A DNA stretch of 64,000 bases from an uncultured Collinsella sp. (GTDB taxonomy: Bacteria; Actinomycetota; Coriobacteriia; Coriobacteriales; Coriobacteriaceae). Both the position numbers and the translations under genes were made by a program. Within the stretch, counting starts at the first letter, position 1; every line of letters starts with the position of its first letter. This document shows, one piece after another, positions 61,566-64,000 of the stretch. The DNA is taken from assembly GCA_900539035.1 (NCBI GenBank), contig UQAU01000010.1:1-64000 (forward strand), given 5' to 3'. Under the pieces are notes generated by a model. The model saw only the letters and a list, made by a program, of their open reading frames with translations. It was not told where the DNA came from and made no database searches.

Positions 61566-63163
61566 TGTCCGAAACCCTCAATGCCCAGGATATCGCCAAG
61601 AAACTGCAGGAGCAGCTCACGAGCCTCTCCGCGACGGTCGATACGCATGAGGTTTCAACGGTCGACGAGGTAGGCGACGGCATCGCGCGCGTCTCCGGCC
61701 TCAAGAGCGCCATGGCAGGCGAGCTTCTGGAGTTCAAGAGCTCCGATACCGGTGAGACCGTCTTCGGCCTTGCCCAGAACCTTGACCGCGACGAGGTCGG
61801 CGCCGTTCTGTTTGGTGCCGTCGACTCCATCAAGGAAGGCGACGAGTGCCGCACCACTGGCCGCATTATGGATATCCCCGTGAGCCGTGCCATGCTCGGC
61901 CGCGTCGTCAATCCGCTCGGCCAACCTATCGACGGCCTGGGTGACATCGTCGCCACGCATCGTCGCCCCATCGAGTTCAAGGCCCCCGGCGTCATCGATC
62001 GTACCCCGGTGTGCGAGCCGGTTCAGACCGGTCTGCTCGCTATCGACTCCATGGTGCCTATTGGCCGCGGTCAGCGTGAGCTCATCATCGGCGACCGTAA
62101 GACCGGTAAGACCGCCATTGCCATCGACGCTATCCTCAATCAGCGCGGCAAGGGCATGGTCTGCATCTATGTAGCCATCGGCCAGAAGGCCTCCACGGTT
62201 GCCAACATCCGCGAGACCCTCGCTCAGCACGGTGCGCTCGACTACACCATCATCGTTTCGGCCACCGCTGCCGATTCCGCCCCTATGCAGTACATCGCGC
62301 CTATGGCCGGTGCCGCTATCGGCGAGTTCTTCATGTACAACGGCGAGGACGGCAAGCCCGCCAGCGAGACCAACCCCGGCGGCCACGTGCTCGTCATCTA
62401 CGACGACCTGTCCAAGCAGGCTGTGGCCTACCGTCAGATGTCGCTGACGCTGCATCGTCCGCCCGGACGCGAGGCCTATCCTGGCGACATCTTCTACCTG
62501 CACTCTCGTCTGCTCGAGCGTGCCGTCAAGATGTCCAAGAAGAACGGTTATGGCTCCATGACGGCACTGCCGATCATCGAGACCCAGGACGGCGACGTCT
62601 CGGCCTACATTCCGACCAACGTCATTTCCATTACCGATGGTCAGATCTACCTGCAGTCCGAGCTCTTCTTCCAGGGCCAGCGCCCGGCAGTCGACGTGGG
62701 CATCTCCGTGTCCCGCGTCGGTGGCGACGCGCAGACCAAGGCTATGAAGCAGGTCGCCGGCAACCTCCGTCTGGACCTCGCTTCCTATCAGGAGCTCGCC
62801 GGCTTTACGCAGTTCGGCTCCGACCTCGACGAGGCTACTCAGAAGCAGCTGACCCATGGTGCCCGCATGACCGAGCTCCTGAAGCAGCCGCGCTACAAGC
62901 CGTTTGAGGTTGGCGAGCAGATCGTTACGCTGTTCGCTGGCAACGAGGGCTTCCTGGATGACCTGGAGATCGCCGACGTGCTGCCTTTCCGTGCCGAGCT
63001 CATCGAGTACATGGACAATGGCTTTGGCTCGCTGCTCGACAAGGTTCGCGCCAAGAAGATCGATGATGACACCAAGGCTGAGCTCTTGCGCGTCATCGGC
63101 GACTTCAAGCAGCAGTTCATGGCCAAGCACCATTCGGATGTTTCTGGATCAGAGGAGAACTAA
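61565..63163 (+). CDS. atpA: ATP synthase F1 subunit alpha
   Basis: 532 residues; GGAGGTGAAGCC before the ATG. Walker A GDRKTGKTAIAIDA, VYVAIGQKASTVANI-type block (CIYVAIGQKAS), and the signature PAVDVGISVSRVGGDAQ. Non-catalytic nucleotide-binding subunit of the F1 head. Slightly longer than E. coli (513). Confidence 0.97.
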   Translation: MSETLNAQDIAKKLQEQLTSLSATVDTHEVSTVDEVGDGIARVSGLKSAMAGELLEFKSSDTGETVFGLAQNLDRDEVGAVLFGAVDSIKEGDECRTTGRIMDIPVSRAMLGRVVNPLGQPIDGLGDIVATHRRPIEFKAPGVIDRTPVCEPVQTGLLAIDSMVPIGRGQRELIIGDRKTGKTAIAIDAILNQRGKGMVCIYVAIGQKASTVANIRETLAQHGALDYTIIVSATAADSAPMQYIAPMAGAAIGEFFMYNGEDGKPASETNPGGHVLVIYDDLSKQAVAYRQMSLTLHRPPGREAYPGDIFYLHSRLLERAVKMSKKNGYGSMTALPIIETQDGDVSAYIPTNVISITDGQIYLQSELFFQGQRPAVDVGISVSRVGGDAQTKAMKQVAGNLRLDLASYQELAGFTQFGSDLDEATQKQLTHGARMTELLKQPRYKPFEVGEQIVTLFAGNEGFLDDLEIADVLPFRAELIEYMDNGFGSLLDKVRAKKIDDDTKAELLRVIGDFKQQFMAKHHSDVSGSEEN

Positions 63164-63168
63164 GCCCC

Positions 63169-64000
63169 ATGGCCAACCTTCGCGACATTAAGAAGCGAAT
63201 CTCCTCGGTTACCACGACCAAGCAGATCACGCGCACGATGGAGATGGTCTCTACGGCCAAGATCCGTCGTGCCCTCGATCGCTCCAAGCAGGCCGAGCCC
63301 TATAAGGAGGCGCTGACCGACGTCATGTTGACGGTCGCCGGCGACGCCTCCTGTTCGGGCACCGATCCCATGCTGCAGAAGCATGAGAGCGTCAAGCATG
63401 GCCTGATTGTCGTTATTGCCTCGGACCGCGGCCTTGCCGGCGGTTTCAATACGACGGTGGAGCGCACGGCCGAAAAGCTCGCCGCTTCTTGGGCGAACGA
63501 CGGCATCGAGTGCGAGATCATCGCGTGTGGGCGTAAGCCGGCCACGTATTTCCGTGACCGCGCAAACGTCGTCATGCACTTTGAGGGCAACTCCTCTGAG
63601 CCCGATTTCAATCAGGCCCGCATGATCTCCTCTCATATCTGCGATGCGTATCGTGCCGGTGAGCTTGACCGTGTCGAGCTTGTCTACCACCACGCCAAGA
63701 ACCGCGTGGATCAGGAGCTTCGCGTCGAGCATCTGTTGCCGCTCGACCCCGAGATGATCGCTATGGCCCACGGTCCGCGTAAGAACGAGACCGACGCCCC
63801 TAAGCGCATCTCGTCCACGTTCGAGTTCGTGCCCTCTCCCGAGCATGTTCTCGGCAAGCTTGTGCCGTCTTATATCCTGACGGTCATCTACCAGGCTCTG
63901 ATCGATTCGGCGGCTGCCGAGCAGGGTGCACGCCGCAAGGCCATGCACTCCGCGACGGAAAACGCCACCGCGATCATCTCGACCCTTACCCGCACGTATA
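63169..64000 (+). CDS. atpG: ATP synthase F1 subunit gamma, cut by window end
   Basis: 277 codons read to the end of the window with no stop. AGAGGAG precedes the ATG, 5 bp after the atpA stop. N-terminal ANLRDIKKRISSVTTTKQIT and MEMVSTAKIRRA, then ASDRGLAGGFN, and the C-terminal helix beginning near SAAAEQGARRKAMHSATENA. Central rotor shaft. atpD and atpC are expected next. Confidence 0.96.
   Translation, partial: MANLRDIKKRISSVTTTKQITRTMEMVSTAKIRRALDRSKQAEPYKEALTDVMLTVAGDASCSGTDPMLQKHESVKHGLIVVIASDRGLAGGFNTTVERTAEKLAASWANDGIECEIIACGRKPATYFRDRANVVMHFEGNSSEPDFNQARMISSHICDAYRAGELDRVELVYHHAKNRVDQELRVEHLLPLDPEMIAMAHGPRKNETDAPKRISSTFEFVPSPEHVLGKLVPSYILTVIYQALIDSAAAEQGARRKAMHSATENATAIISTLTRTY

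Noticed and set aside
1..64000. tRNA, rRNA, tmRNA or complete insertion sequence
   Set aside because: No cloverleaf with TTCGA-type T loop and CCA end, no rRNA core and no transposase frame was recognised on reading.

Overview
This looks like chromosomal DNA of a GC-rich gut actinobacterium of the Coriobacteriia, most like Collinsella. The evidence is the codon usage, a surface protein with a LAXTG-type sorting signal, the neighbouring prfA-prmC-sua5-glpK-upp-atp genes and many intergenic inverted repeats. The genus is inferred from gene content and general knowledge; no search was run. No rRNA, tRNA, CRISPR array, phage or intact insertion sequence was seen.

Layout. 1-5162: a large wall-anchored surface protein (389-4477), flanked on both sides by arrays of a strand-alternating 14-bp motif. 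5163-13433: an LtaS-like membrane sulfatase-fold enzyme, a nitroreductase, then a potassium module (kup, a small membrane protein, a short KdpD-like kinase, KdpE). 13528-20260: an RlmKL-type rRNA methyltransferase with a degraded first active site, a HAD phosphatase, a small transaldolase and Tex. 20671-25097: an SDR, OFA-type MFS and Gfo/Idh operon with a divergent LysR regulator. 25218-26308: a frameshifted GGDEF protein. 26489-30714: a MarR-controlled heterodimeric ABC exporter. 31044-34360: a pyridoxamine kinase operon, an AAA_14/DUF4143 ATPase preceded by 33-bp-spaced iterons, and a low-molecular-weight phosphatase. 34421-42439: two paralogous sugar clusters in mirror arrangement, each with an RpiR regulator, a GH4 phospho-glycosidase and a PTS EIICB. 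The PTS gene of the first cluster is interrupted by an in-frame TAG. 42627-51645: an MFS exporter, an LpdD-like/IPP-isomerase fusion, an acidic one-TM protein, an aldose epimerase, and a polar amino-acid ABC importer with an M20 peptidase. 51894-58759: prfA, prmC with a long insertion, hicAB with a palindromic operator, sua5, glpK and upp. 59044-64000: the F-type ATP synthase operon, cut off within atpG.

How the genes work together. Phosphorylated disaccharides made by PTS-B would be cleaved by the GH4 enzymes under RpiR control. Kup and the KdpDE pair would couple potassium uptake to sensing. PrmC methylates the GGQ loop of PrfA encoded just upstream. The ATP synthase c subunit lacks the usual sodium-site residues and is probably proton-driven.

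The most unusual content is non-coding: the alternating 14-mer arrays, seven dispersed copies of one hairpin family mostly at gene 3' ends, several long inverted repeats enclosing a smaller hairpin at gene junctions, and a three-copy multi-stem element with compensatory stem changes.
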